Below, piece by piece: positions 1 to 5,868 of a stretch of 6,121 bases of DNA (position 1 is its first letter; each line of letters opens with the position of its first letter). The notes under the pieces were generated by a model. The model was not told where the DNA came from. It saw only the letters and a program-made list of their open reading frames with translations, and made no database searches. The DNA is from Methylococcaceae bacterium (GTDB lineage: Bacteria > Pseudomonadota > Gammaproteobacteria > Methylococcales > Methylomonadaceae): contig PMDM01000320.1 in NCBI GenBank assembly GCA_003155565.1, positions 6,268 through 12,388 of the forward strand, in the 5' to 3' direction. A program made the position numbers and the translations under genes.

Positions 1-297
1 CAATGCGCGGACATAAGCACGTTCTATGGCGTTGTCAGGTAGCAACGGCGGGTTCGGGTAGGCTTCTTCCAGATACTCGATAATCGCGGATGATTGGGTC
101 AATACCGTATTTTCCACCATCAGGACTGGCACACGTCCTTGTGGGTTGAGTGCTAGGTAATCGGCATTGAATTGTTCACCGCCGTTCTTGAGCAGGTGTA
201 CGGGTCGGATTTCATAGTCTATTTTTTTCAGGTTCAACGCAATACGTACCCGATACGCGGCGGAACTCCTGAAATAACTGTACAGGATTATCGGCAT
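1..297 (-). CDS. maiA: Maleylacetoacetate isomerase (zeta-class GST), N-terminal part, cut by the window edge
   Basis: The 99 visible residues translate without a stop from ATG at 297-295 to the left edge. They form the thioredoxin-like half of a zeta-class glutathione S-transferase. Visible motifs are the SSxxxRVRIAL active-site segment (residues 11-21), the cis-proline segment NPQGRVPVL (51-59) and the glutathione-contacting TQSSAIIEYLEE (67-78). In this family the enzyme uses glutathione to isomerise maleylacetoacetate to fumarylacetoacetate in the cytoplasm, the step between the two genes upstream of it. The family is about 210 residues long, so roughly half the gene is missing to the left. 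The Cys found in the human SSCS motif is Ala here, which is common in bacterial members. The start overlaps the end of the upstream hydrolase gene by 10 bases and has a strong ribosome binding site. A maleylpyruvate isomerase is the main alternative, but the operon argues for MaiA. Confidence 0.93.
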   Translation of the reverse strand, partial: MPIILYSYFRSSAAYRVRIALNLKKIDYEIRPVHLLKNGGEQFNADYLALNPQGRVPVLMVENTVLTQSSAIIEYLEEAYPNPPLLPDNAIERAYVRAL

Positions 298-1268
298 GGA
301 CTGACCTCCTGTTCAATCGCACCGAAGATTGAATTTCCCTGCCCGTCCAGCATCTCTACCCTTACTTTATCTCCAAATCTCAAATATTCTGTAATAGCTG
401 CACCCGTTTCGATGATTTCAACGACCCGTTTTTCGACAATGCAGGAATACCCTTTTGTTGAATCATAATTGCTGACCGTACCGGAACCGATGATAGTCCC
501 GGCGGCCAGTTTTCGGGACTTGGCGGCATGGTGGATCAACCTCGCAAAACTGAACTGCATATCGGCACCGGCATTCGCATTGCCGAATAACTGCCCGTTC
601 CAATAGACCTTCAAAGGCAAATGCAGCTTGGAATCTTCCCAAGCCGCGCCCAGTTCGTCGGGGGTCACCGCAACTGGTGAAAAAGCGCTGGCAGGTTTAC
701 CATGCAGGAATCCGAATCCTTTAGCCAGTTCATCAGGAATCAGGTTTCGCAATGACACATCATTAATCAACACGACCAGCTTGATATGGGCAGCGGCATC
801 CTTGATGGAAATGCCATACTCCACGTCATCGGTAATCACGCCGACTTCGGCTTCAAAGTCGATGCCCCAGTCTTCCCTGGCGACTTCAATAGGATCACAA
901 GCACCCAGCATGTTGTCTGATGCGCCTTGGTACATCAATGGGTCATCGAACAAACTGCTTGGCATATCAACGCCGCGTGCTTTACGCACCAGTTCGACAT
1001 GGCTCAAATAAGCGCTACCGTCCAGCCATTGATAAGCCCTGGGCAACGGAGCAGCCGCCTGACAGGTATCGAAAGGAATAAATTCACACTCGCCTTCGTT
1101 AAGTGCCTGATAAACCCGTTGCAGTTGGGGTTCTGCCTCTATCCAGGCATCCAGTGCTGCTTGCAACGTCAATGCAATATCGGGAACAGGTTTCACCTTG
1201 GTCAGCTCACGGTTAACGACGACCAGTATGCCATCCCGACCAGCAGTTTTGAGTGTGGCTAACTTCAT
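288..1268 (-). CDS. fahA: Fumarylacetoacetate hydrolase family protein (tyrosine degradation, last step)
   Basis: This 326-residue cytoplasmic enzyme probably cleaves fumarylacetoacetate to fumarate and acetoacetate. The N-terminal about 80 residues resemble the small N-terminal domain of bacterial FAH proteins, and the rest is the FAH catalytic fold. Candidate metal ligands are E139 and E141 (in DFEAEVGV) and D170 (in VLINDVSLRN), matching the ExE and D pattern of mouse FAH. Further signature segments are GSGTVSN (261-267) and FGDKVRVEMLD (298-308). It is about 100 residues shorter than the classical FAH of about 420 residues, so it is the compact bacterial type; related proteins cleave other acylpyruvates. 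Substrate assignment therefore rests mainly on its place between hmgA and maiA. The ATG overlaps the hmgA stop as ATGA and no good Shine-Dalgarno precedes it, so translation is probably coupled. The stop is TAA at 290-288. Confidence 0.9.
   Translation of the reverse strand: MKLATLKTAGRDGILVVVNRELTKVKPVPDIALTLQAALDAWIEAEPQLQRVYQALNEGECEFIPFDTCQAAAPLPRAYQWLDGSAYLSHVELVRKARGVDMPSSLFDDPLMYQGASDNMLGACDPIEVAREDWGIDFEAEVGVITDDVEYGISIKDAAAHIKLVVLINDVSLRNLIPDELAKGFGFLHGKPASAFSPVAVTPDELGAAWEDSKLHLPLKVYWNGQLFGNANAGADMQFSFARLIHHAAKSRKLAAGTIIGSGTVSNYDSTKGYSCIVEKRVVEIIETGAAITEYLRFGDKVRVEMLDGQGNSIFGAIEQEVSPCR
304..310 (-). promoter_or_regulatory. Strong Shine-Dalgarno for maiA inside the upstream coding region
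   Basis: On the minus strand AGGAGGT lies six bases before the maiA ATG (297-295). It sits within the last codons of the fumarylacetoacetate hydrolase gene. It fixes the maiA start and shows that maiA can recruit ribosomes itself, unlike the hydrolase gene, which has only a weak site. Confidence 0.75.
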
Positions 1269-2380
1269 TTCCAGGAATCCACATAATCAACCCACTCGAT
1301 CTCTTTGGCCTGTTCGGAAATTTCAAGCGTATCCCGGGTATCGATCATAACCGCCACTTCATCCGTCATGCTCCCGCGCTTTTCCTCGGCATTTTGCAAC
1401 GCTTTCGGATGCGGGCCGTGAGGAATACCATTGGGATGTAATGTCATCATGCCCGGTTGGATATGATCCCGGGAAAAAAACTTGCCCGCATGGTAAAAAA
1501 TCAGTTCATCATAATCGTCATTACTATGAAAAAAAGGTACGTTCAGTGCGTTAGGATCGGACTCGAAGGGCCTGGGTACGAACGTGCAGACGACAAAACG
1601 GCTGGTAGTAAAGGTGGTATGGGCTGAAGGCGGCACATGGTAGCGGTGGCTCATCAACGGCCTGATATCGCGCCAGTTAAGGCGTACCGGCATCAACGTG
1701 CCATGCCAGCCGACGGCATCCAGTGGATTGAATGGATAGGTGATCGTGCTAAGGCGGTTGCTTTTTTTCACTACTACGCGCCATTCAGCTTCATTTTGCT
1801 GGGCGATAAATGCTTCGTCAATCTTTGGCGTATCCAGAATAGCCGGGTCGAAGATCGCCTGACTGCCCACCAGGCCTTTCTCCGGCAAGCGGTAGCTATC
1901 GTTGGTCGCCTCAACCAACAAAGCACTGACAGGCTCTTTCACGCTGATGCGCCACTGGGTTCCACGCGGCAACATGACATAATCGCCCTCGCTAAAACTT
2001 AAATGACCGTAATCGCAGTACAATTCGCCCACGCCCTGATGCACGAAGATCAATTCGTCACCGTCGGCATTTCTAACCAGATGATCCATATCACCTTTCA
2101 ATTTCATAAAGCATATTTGTATGTTTGGGTTGCTGAACAACAAACATGCCTCCACCGGACTATCTTTTGAAAACGCCATCTTTTTGGTGTCGAAAGCATG
2201 AGGCCGTAACGACCCTTCAACTGATGTCCAAGAGGTAGGCGGGTGGCGGTGATACATCTGGGTGGCAGGCCCATAAAAGCCTTCTTTGCCTAATTCCCGT
2301 TCATAAGTATCCGCCGGAAGATCAGTATGCGCCTGCCGGGATGCAATGCCTTCCACTTTGGGTATATTGATCCAAGGCAT
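1265..2380 (-). CDS. hmgA: Homogentisate 1,2-dioxygenase, short bacterial form
   Basis: This 371-residue Fe(II) ring-cleaving dioxygenase converts homogentisate and O2 to maleylacetoacetate. The N-terminal segment has the family signature GFYGPATQMYHRHPPTSW (34-51). The central cupin-like part includes DGDELIFVHQGVGEL (106-120) and EGDYVMLPRGTQW (131-143). The C-terminal active site shows FFHSN (H285), YDELIFYHAG (E292) and LHPNGIPHGPH (H315, H321). By comparison with the human enzyme (H335, E341, H371), H285, E292 and H321 are the likely iron ligands, although the His-Glu spacing is one residue longer here. Human and Pseudomonas enzymes are about 430-445 residues, so this is the shorter bacterial subfamily, apparently complete. 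The ATG overlaps the hppD stop as TGATG, with AGAGG about nine bases upstream. The gene contains several 6-7 base A/T homopolymers (for example 1474-1480, 1529-1535, 1762-1768), but the frame is intact. Confidence 0.95.
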   Translation of the reverse strand: MPWINIPKVEGIASRQAHTDLPADTYERELGKEGFYGPATQMYHRHPPTSWTSVEGSLRPHAFDTKKMAFSKDSPVEACLLFSNPNIQICFMKLKGDMDHLVRNADGDELIFVHQGVGELYCDYGHLSFSEGDYVMLPRGTQWRISVKEPVSALLVEATNDSYRLPEKGLVGSQAIFDPAILDTPKIDEAFIAQQNEAEWRVVVKKSNRLSTITYPFNPLDAVGWHGTLMPVRLNWRDIRPLMSHRYHVPPSAHTTFTTSRFVVCTFVPRPFESDPNALNVPFFHSNDDYDELIFYHAGKFFSRDHIQPGMMTLHPNGIPHGPHPKALQNAEEKRGSMTDEVAVMIDTRDTLEISEQAKEIEWVDYVDSWK

Positions 2381-3435
2381 CAGATCACGCCTCTTTTGAC
2401 CTGGTCATCCTCGATTGCCTCAAACAACGCCTGAAAGTTACCTTCCCCAAAACCTTCATTACCTTTGCGCTGGATGATTTCAAAGAAGATAGGCCCGATC
2501 ACGGTATTAGTGAAAATTTGCAGTAACAGGCCGGCACCTCGTTCAGGTGCGCCGTCTATCAATATCCTGTCCTTGCGTAATCGCTCCAATGCCTCATGAT
2601 GGCCGGGCACTCTTGCATCGACCGCATCATAGTATGTATCAGGAGTGTCCATAAACTGGATGCCGTTAGCACGCAGCTGTTCCACCGTGGCGTAAATGTC
2701 ATCGGTAGACAGGGCGATGTGCTGTATGCCCTCGCCGTGGTACACGTCCAGATATTCCTGAATTTGCGATTTAGAATCGGTTGGTTCGTTGATCGGGATA
2801 CGAATTTTGCCGCAAGGGCTGGTCATGGCGCGGGATTTCAATCCGGTCACTTTACCGTGGATATCAAAATAACGGATTTCACGAAAATTGAACAACCATT
2901 GGTAAAACTCCGCCCACTTGTCCATGCCACCGTGGTAAACATTATGGGTCAAATGGTCGATAGCGGTCAGCCCGATGCCTTCAGGCCTTGAATCCACGCC
3001 TTCCAACGGTATGAAATCAACGTCATAAATGGAATGCTCATCACCATAACGATCTACCAGATAAATCAGGCTGTTGCCAATGCCCCGGATTGCCGGAATG
3101 TTGAGTTCCATCGGGCCGACATGACCCTGATAAGGCTGGGCACCCAATTTGACCGCCCGATCAAAACAATCAGCAGCATTTTTGACCCTGATCGCAAACG
3201 CACATATAGAAGGGCCATGCACTTTTGCAAAAGCCTGGGCGAAACTGTCCGGCTCATGGTTAATGATAAAATTAATTTGTCCTTGCCGATAAAGCACCAC
3301 ACCCTTGGAGCGATGTTTTGCGATGGCGGCAAAACCCATTTTGGTGAACAATCTTTCCAACTCACGGGTGTCCGGCGCGGTATATTCGACGAACTCGAAA
3401 CCATCAGTCCCCACCGGATTTGATGCATTATTCAT
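2380..3435 (-). CDS. hppD: 4-hydroxyphenylpyruvate dioxygenase
   Basis: This 351-residue Fe(II) vicinal-oxygen-chelate enzyme converts 4-hydroxyphenylpyruvate and O2 to homogentisate and CO2, committing tyrosine carbon to this pathway. The N-terminal VOC module covers about residues 10-145 and the catalytic module about 155-351. The expected 2-His-1-Glu facial triad is visible: H161 (AIDHLTHNV), H239 (GIQHIAL) and E319 (GPIFFEIIQRKGNEGFGEGN). These sit almost exactly where the Pseudomonas enzyme has H161, H240 and E322. The C-terminal helix segment GNFQALFEAIEDDQ that gates the active site is also present. Length is normal for bacterial HPPD. It is the first gene of the operon; its TGA overlaps the hmgA ATG by one base. 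The chosen ATG (3435-3433) has GAAGG seven bases upstream; the nearby ATG at 3440-3438 is out of frame. Confidence 0.97.
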   Translation of the reverse strand: MNNASNPVGTDGFEFVEYTAPDTRELERLFTKMGFAAIAKHRSKGVVLYRQGQINFIINHEPDSFAQAFAKVHGPSICAFAIRVKNAADCFDRAVKLGAQPYQGHVGPMELNIPAIRGIGNSLIYLVDRYGDEHSIYDVDFIPLEGVDSRPEGIGLTAIDHLTHNVYHGGMDKWAEFYQWLFNFREIRYFDIHGKVTGLKSRAMTSPCGKIRIPINEPTDSKSQIQEYLDVYHGEGIQHIALSTDDIYATVEQLRANGIQFMDTPDTYYDAVDARVPGHHEALERLRKDRILIDGAPERGAGLLLQIFTNTVIGPIFFEIIQRKGNEGFGEGNFQALFEAIEDDQVKRGVI

Positions 3436-3442
3436 TGCATTG

Positions 3443-3447
3443 CCTTC
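3443..3447 (-). promoter_or_regulatory. Ribosome binding site of hppD
   Basis: GAAGG on the minus strand lies seven bases before the ATG at 3435-3433. It distinguishes this start from an out-of-frame ATG five bases further upstream. Confidence 0.6.
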
Positions 3448-3453
3448 GCCTTC

Positions 3454-3459
3454 ATTATA
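3454..3459 (-). promoter_or_regulatory. Candidate -10 box of the hppD-hmgA-fahA-maiA operon
   Basis: The minus strand carries an exact TATAAT 18 bases before the hppD ATG. At spacings of 16-19 bases upstream there is no hexamer resembling TTGACA (AAACGA at 17). If real, this promoter would probably depend on an activator, and the perfect inverted repeat centred at 3497 is a natural candidate site. The leader would be only about ten bases. The region is AT-rich, so a chance match is possible. Confidence 0.4.
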
Positions 3460-3486
3460 TAAACCGTCAGACCCAATCGTTTATGT

Positions 3487-3507
3487 TAAGTTTCACCCTG
3501 AAACTTA
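3487..3507. promoter_or_regulatory. Perfect 8-bp inverted repeat in the divergent promoter region (candidate operator)
   Basis: TAAGTTTC (3487-3494) and GAAACTTA (3500-3507) are perfect inverted copies around a 5-base ACCCT spacer. The site lies between the divergent hppD operon and the di-iron protein gene, with its centre about 62 bases from the hppD start codon and 65 from the other. That size and symmetry suit a dimeric transcription factor. It does not match the TyrR/PhhR box (TGTAAA-N6-TTTACA). No U-tract follows and no gene ends nearby, so a terminator is unlikely. The regulator is not encoded in the window. Confidence 0.5.
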
Positions 3508-3550
3508 TCTAATCTAGGTTATGTCTTATGCGCATATACCAACCTTTACC

Positions 3551-3554
3551 GGAG
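3551..3554 (+). promoter_or_regulatory. Ribosome binding site of the di-iron oxidase-like gene
   Basis: GGAG lies seven bases before the ATG at 3562, which supports that start. I see no convincing sigma-70 promoter on this strand; TAATCT at 3510-3515 is a weak -10 candidate without a good -35. Confidence 0.6.
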
Positions 3555-3561
3555 TTGCATC

Positions 3562-4464
3562 ATGCTAGACGACCATTTAGCAAGTTTTGCCCATAAACAT
3601 CATATTGAAGGTTTGACAACGCCATCACTGATTGCTCTTAGTGAAGGGCAGATGGGGTATTCCGTCAATAAAGCCAAACGTTTCCTCAAATTTCAACGCC
3701 GTATCAACAAGGAACTGCTAAAACATCGCGTCATTACCGATAATCCCTACACGGCATGGTTTGAACAAGGCGACCAGAGCCTAGCACAAATTAAGGCTTT
3801 TATCATTCAATTCTCGGTGTTTTCCAATCAGTTTCTGATCGCCCAACTGAACAAGATGATTCATGCCGATACGCTGGAAAGTATGCGGGCATCAAAAGAA
3901 ATTCTGGCGAATGAAATCGGTGTCCGGTTCAAATCGACCCGGCAGGCAAACGGCGGGGACAATCTCGGATCAACGGAAGGTAGCATTGAGAGTGGTATTT
4001 TTCATTTCGGTGCCGGGCATTTTGAATGGTTGTATAACATAGCCAAAGAACTCGACCTTTCGTTTGCCGAAATAGGCCAACCCAAACACGGGACCAAACC
4101 CACCCTGTTTTTCTGTGATGAATTAATACGGCTTTATGGCGGAGATGACTACCAAGTTTCCCAGGCTGCCAGTTATGCAGTTGAAAACTGGGCCGCCGCC
4201 GGATTCTGGGGGCAATTAATCAAGGGCTTCCACCTGTTTAATGAACGGAACGGGGTCAACCTGCCTTTAGGCTTTTTCGTCTGGCACGACCAACTGGAAT
4301 CTCAACATGCCGCCCATACCCAGGAAGAACTGGAGGAACTTTATTTTACCCTGGAATTGGATGAAGACGGGTTTATCCGTTATGGCAATGAGATGCTGGA
4401 CGGCGTTGCCGCATTTTGGGATGGTTTGGATGGGCAGAGGCGGGAGTTGGCGGCGGTTAACTGA
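3562..4464 (+). CDS. Heme-oxygenase-like di-iron oxidase (TenA/PqqC/CADD-type fold), substrate unknown
   Basis: This 300-residue, apparently soluble and mostly helical protein has no signal peptide. About 55 N-terminal residues precede a TenA-like core that opens with NPYTAWFEQGDQSLAQIKAF (61-80). A full candidate metal-ligand set of a heme-oxygenase-like di-iron oxidase is visible: E118 (ANEIG), H153 (AGHFEWL), E208 (AVENW), and H242, E246 and H249 in WHDQLESQH. The last three follow the H-x3-acid-x2-H spacing of CADD (H174, D178, H181), with Glu for Asp. Between E118 and H153 lies an insertion of about 28 residues, Gly-rich around 130-144, where CADD has only six residues. Known relatives (CADD, UndA, BesC, SznF) use O2 on amines, acids or a self tyrosine, so the fold does not give the substrate. 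It is divergent from the tyrosine-catabolic operon, which may mean shared regulation. Its composition matches that operon. A thiaminase-like TenA is less likely because of the metal ligands. Confidence 0.7.
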   Translation: MLDDHLASFAHKHHIEGLTTPSLIALSEGQMGYSVNKAKRFLKFQRRINKELLKHRVITDNPYTAWFEQGDQSLAQIKAFIIQFSVFSNQFLIAQLNKMIHADTLESMRASKEILANEIGVRFKSTRQANGGDNLGSTEGSIESGIFHFGAGHFEWLYNIAKELDLSFAEIGQPKHGTKPTLFFCDELIRLYGGDDYQVSQAASYAVENWAAAGFWGQLIKGFHLFNERNGVNLPLGFFVWHDQLESQHAAHTQEELEELYFTLELDEDGFIRYGNEMLDGVAAFWDGLDGQRRELAAVN

Positions 4465-4487
4465 ATCGTTAAACATAGCCATTCCTA

Positions 4488-4587
4488 ACGTAGCCTGGAT
4501 GGAGCTTGCGAAATCCGGGGGTTCGTGGCTCCGGTTTCCCTACTTGCTGCGGGGGATTAGGGCAACCCCAAGGGTTTTCCCCTACGT
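4488..4587. repeat. REP-like palindromic intergenic repeat
   Basis: Outer ends ACGTAG (4488-4493) and CTACGT (4582-4587) are inverted copies. Just inside the left end, CCTGGAT (4494-4500) and ATCCGGG (4513-4519) form a 7-bp stem with one G-T wobble and a 12-base loop. Further in, GGGG (4552-4555) can pair with CCCC (4566-4569). The wording TAGCCTGGATGGAGC...AAATCCGGG resembles hairpin repeats scattered through many proteobacterial genomes; that is recognition from memory, not a search. A second partial copy of the left end, CGTAGCCTTGGATG, stands at 4602-4615. The element fills the gap between two convergent genes and could also hinder read-through. Confidence 0.6.
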
Positions 4588-4612
4588 ATGCATAGAGATC
4601 GCGTAGCCTTGG

Positions 4613-4630
4613 ATGTTCTCTGGAACATTT
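4613..4630 (+). terminator. Possible short hairpin terminator between convergent genes
   Basis: ATGTTC (4613-4618) and GAACAT (4623-4628) form a perfect 6-bp stem with a TCTG loop. On the plus strand it is followed by TTTTATT, so it could terminate transcription of the di-iron protein gene. The stem is low in GC and the T-run is broken, so it would be weak. On the minus strand it sits two bases past the stop codon of the gene at 4630-5163 but lacks a U-tract. Confidence 0.3.
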
Positions 4631-5163
4631 TATTGGACTGAAATTTTAATAGTACTAACAGGATATTTTTGATACGACGGCTCATATGAATGCACTAAAT
4701 ATGCTTCATTGATATTTTTAAGCCCAGAAAAAGTGTGTGCTTGTAACACCTTGTTGCCTCTATCAAAAATTATGTCAATCTCATCTGTGTGAATTAATAC
4801 AATTAACTTTTGATATTTACCACCATGGCTTTTAGTGTTTTTATCCTTTAATCTTCTTTCAATTGCCTCGATAATCTCATTATCATTCCATAGTCGAACT
4901 ACCTCTTGGTTTTGTTCATTTCTCTCTATACACTCCTGATCCACCAATTCTGTAACTTCAATACCACATAGTTCACCAGAATCCATTTTTACTTCACAGT
5001 CTGGCCATTGCTCATTACAGACCACAAGAGTTTTTCCGTCGTAGCCTTGCTCGACACCATAGGTACTTAACCACTCTTCTGAAACCGTCAACTCTTTGAA
5101 TTCCTTCGATGGGGCTTCAAAAAAATTGGCATATTTTCTTCTCTTTTTTAGCTGCGTAAACAT
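4630..5163 (-). CDS. Hypothetical protein, possible PD-(D/E)xK nuclease-fold domain
   Basis: I do not recognise this 177-residue protein by name. It has no membrane segment or signal peptide. The stretch WPDCEVKMDSGELCGIEVTEL (53-73) looks like the core of a PD-(D/E)xK nuclease fold: P54-D55 on one strand, then a hydrophobic strand with E69 in IEVTE. The usual Lys two residues after the acid is Thr (T71), a variant seen in some hypothetical families. A charged, likely helical segment (80-110) and a buried strand KLIVLIHTDEIDIIF (119-133) follow, consistent with such a fold. The first ten residues are basic (KKRRK). The gene is AT-rich compared with everything to its left and is flanked by palindromic repeats, which suggests transfer. 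The start has AGG about ten bases upstream. Nuclease activity is an inference from motif spacing only. Confidence 0.6.
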   Translation of the reverse strand: MFTQLKKRRKYANFFEAPSKEFKELTVSEEWLSTYGVEQGYDGKTLVVCNEQWPDCEVKMDSGELCGIEVTELVDQECIERNEQNQEVVRLWNDNEIIEAIERRLKDKNTKSHGGKYQKLIVLIHTDEIDIIFDRGNKVLQAHTFSGLKNINEAYLVHSYEPSYQKYPVSTIKISVQ

Positions 5164-5243
5164 TTTTATTTACCTAAGCCCAACATTTAAGATCCTCAAA
5201 CTACACTTGTCATTGAGTAATAAAGTTACATACAATTAAATAG
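5164..5243. other. Intergenic gap between the two AT-rich genes
   Basis: These 80 AT-rich bases separate two same-strand genes. I see no hairpin with a T-run, so the two genes may be co-transcribed. No hexamer pair is good enough to call a promoter. Confidence 0.4.
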
Positions 5244-5684
5244 TTACTGTAGGTTATCTTTAAATTCACATTCAACAATACCAAAGATTTTAGGGCGGTT
5301 ATAACCACTAAGCTCTTCATATACATCTATAGCAATAACTTTATGTTCAAAAATTCTCATTCCAATACTAGGAATAAATTGCAATGTGATGTCTTTATCG
5401 TAAGTAGCATATTTAGTACAGTCATTTGAACCTAAATGGCTATAATCAGCATCCTGACACATAATCGCCATTCTTAGCGTAACTGAATGCTGTGGTAAAT
5501 GCTTTTTCAGGTCATCATATGCGTTAATCCACATATTTTGAGCAATCGTACTAATTCCTATGATTAATCCCACAAGACCTAAACCAAAATATCTTTCTAA
5601 TATAAAGTATCCTATTGCTCCAGGTATAATTACAACTAAAGCAGATACGATAAGATTAAAAATATCAGATTTTAGACTGTACAT
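5244..5684 (-). CDS. Small inner-membrane protein of unknown function with two N-terminal transmembrane segments
   Basis: I do not recognise this 146-residue protein. It begins with a short polar stretch and then two hydrophobic segments, about residues 8-29 (IFNLIVSALVVIIPGAIGYF) and 33-50 (FGLGLVGLIIGISTIAQN), with ERY between them. They form a likely helical hairpin that leaves both termini on the same side of the membrane. Residues 55-146 are soluble, probably cytoplasmic, and predicted mostly as strands (ITLQFIPSIGM, HKVIAIDVYEEL, KIFGIVECEF), with three Cys (C76, C89, C139). The ATG is preceded by AAAGGA at a long spacing of about 13 bases, so translation may be weak. It lies upstream of the possible nuclease-fold gene on the same strand and shares its low GC content. 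Two-gene operons of a membrane protein and a nuclease-like protein occur in defence and toxin modules, but nothing here proves such a role. Confidence 0.6.
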   Translation of the reverse strand: MYSLKSDIFNLIVSALVVIIPGAIGYFILERYFGLGLVGLIIGISTIAQNMWINAYDDLKKHLPQHSVTLRMAIMCQDADYSHLGSNDCTKYATYDKDITLQFIPSIGMRIFEHKVIAIDVYEELSGYNRPKIFGIVECEFKDNLQ

Positions 5685-5752
5685 ATTAAAAAATATTTCC
5701 TTTGTTTATCGGCTGTTTGTCCGAAATTAAATTAAAGATGGTTTGATATTAG

Positions 5753-5853
5753 GGCCGTAGGATATGTTGAACGAAGGGAAGCGCATCGTTCGCGTTTACT
5801 CTATTTGATGCACCCATACATGCCACAACCTTCACATGACACATCTTACGGCT
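5753..5853. repeat. Palindromic element of about 100 bp with imperfect terminal inverted repeats
   Basis: GCCGTAGGATATGT (5754-5767) and ACACATCTTACGGC (5839-5852) are inverted copies agreeing at 12 of 14 positions. Inside, GAACGA (5769-5774) and TCGTTC (5786-5791) form another perfect short stem. The element is richer in GC than the AT-rich gene beside it. It contains no reading frame of note and is too short to encode a transposase. It resembles REP-dimer or MITE-type intergenic repeats. I see no clear target-site duplication. It explains most of the gene-free stretch 5685-5868. Confidence 0.6.
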
Positions 5854-5868
5854 TTGTAAATAATAGCC

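Noticed and set aside
172..1262. Several open plus-strand frames opposite fahA (172-468, 628-1011, 927-1262)
   Set aside because: They lie antisense to genes with clear family motifs, and their translations show no recognisable domain.
1474..1768. A/T homopolymers of 6-7 bases in hmgA as phase-variation or slippage sites
   Set aside because: The frame is intact through all of them, the runs are short, and nothing suggests an alternative product.
1637..3423. Open plus-strand frames opposite hmgA and hppD, and a second minus-strand frame at 3066-3428
   Set aside because: They are shadows of strongly supported enzymes; no ribosome site or domain supports them.
3436..3561. A riboswitch or small RNA in the divergent region
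   Set aside because: The leaders are too short, and the only structure is the symmetric inverted repeat, which fits a protein site better.
4517..4574. Four G-runs that could suggest a G-quadruplex
   Set aside because: One loop is about 29 bases long and the runs pair better with nearby C-runs as ordinary hairpins.
4307..4606. A 99-codon plus-strand frame starting inside the di-iron protein gene and running through the repeat
   Set aside because: It is out of frame with the real gene, and its second half is just translated REP-like sequence.
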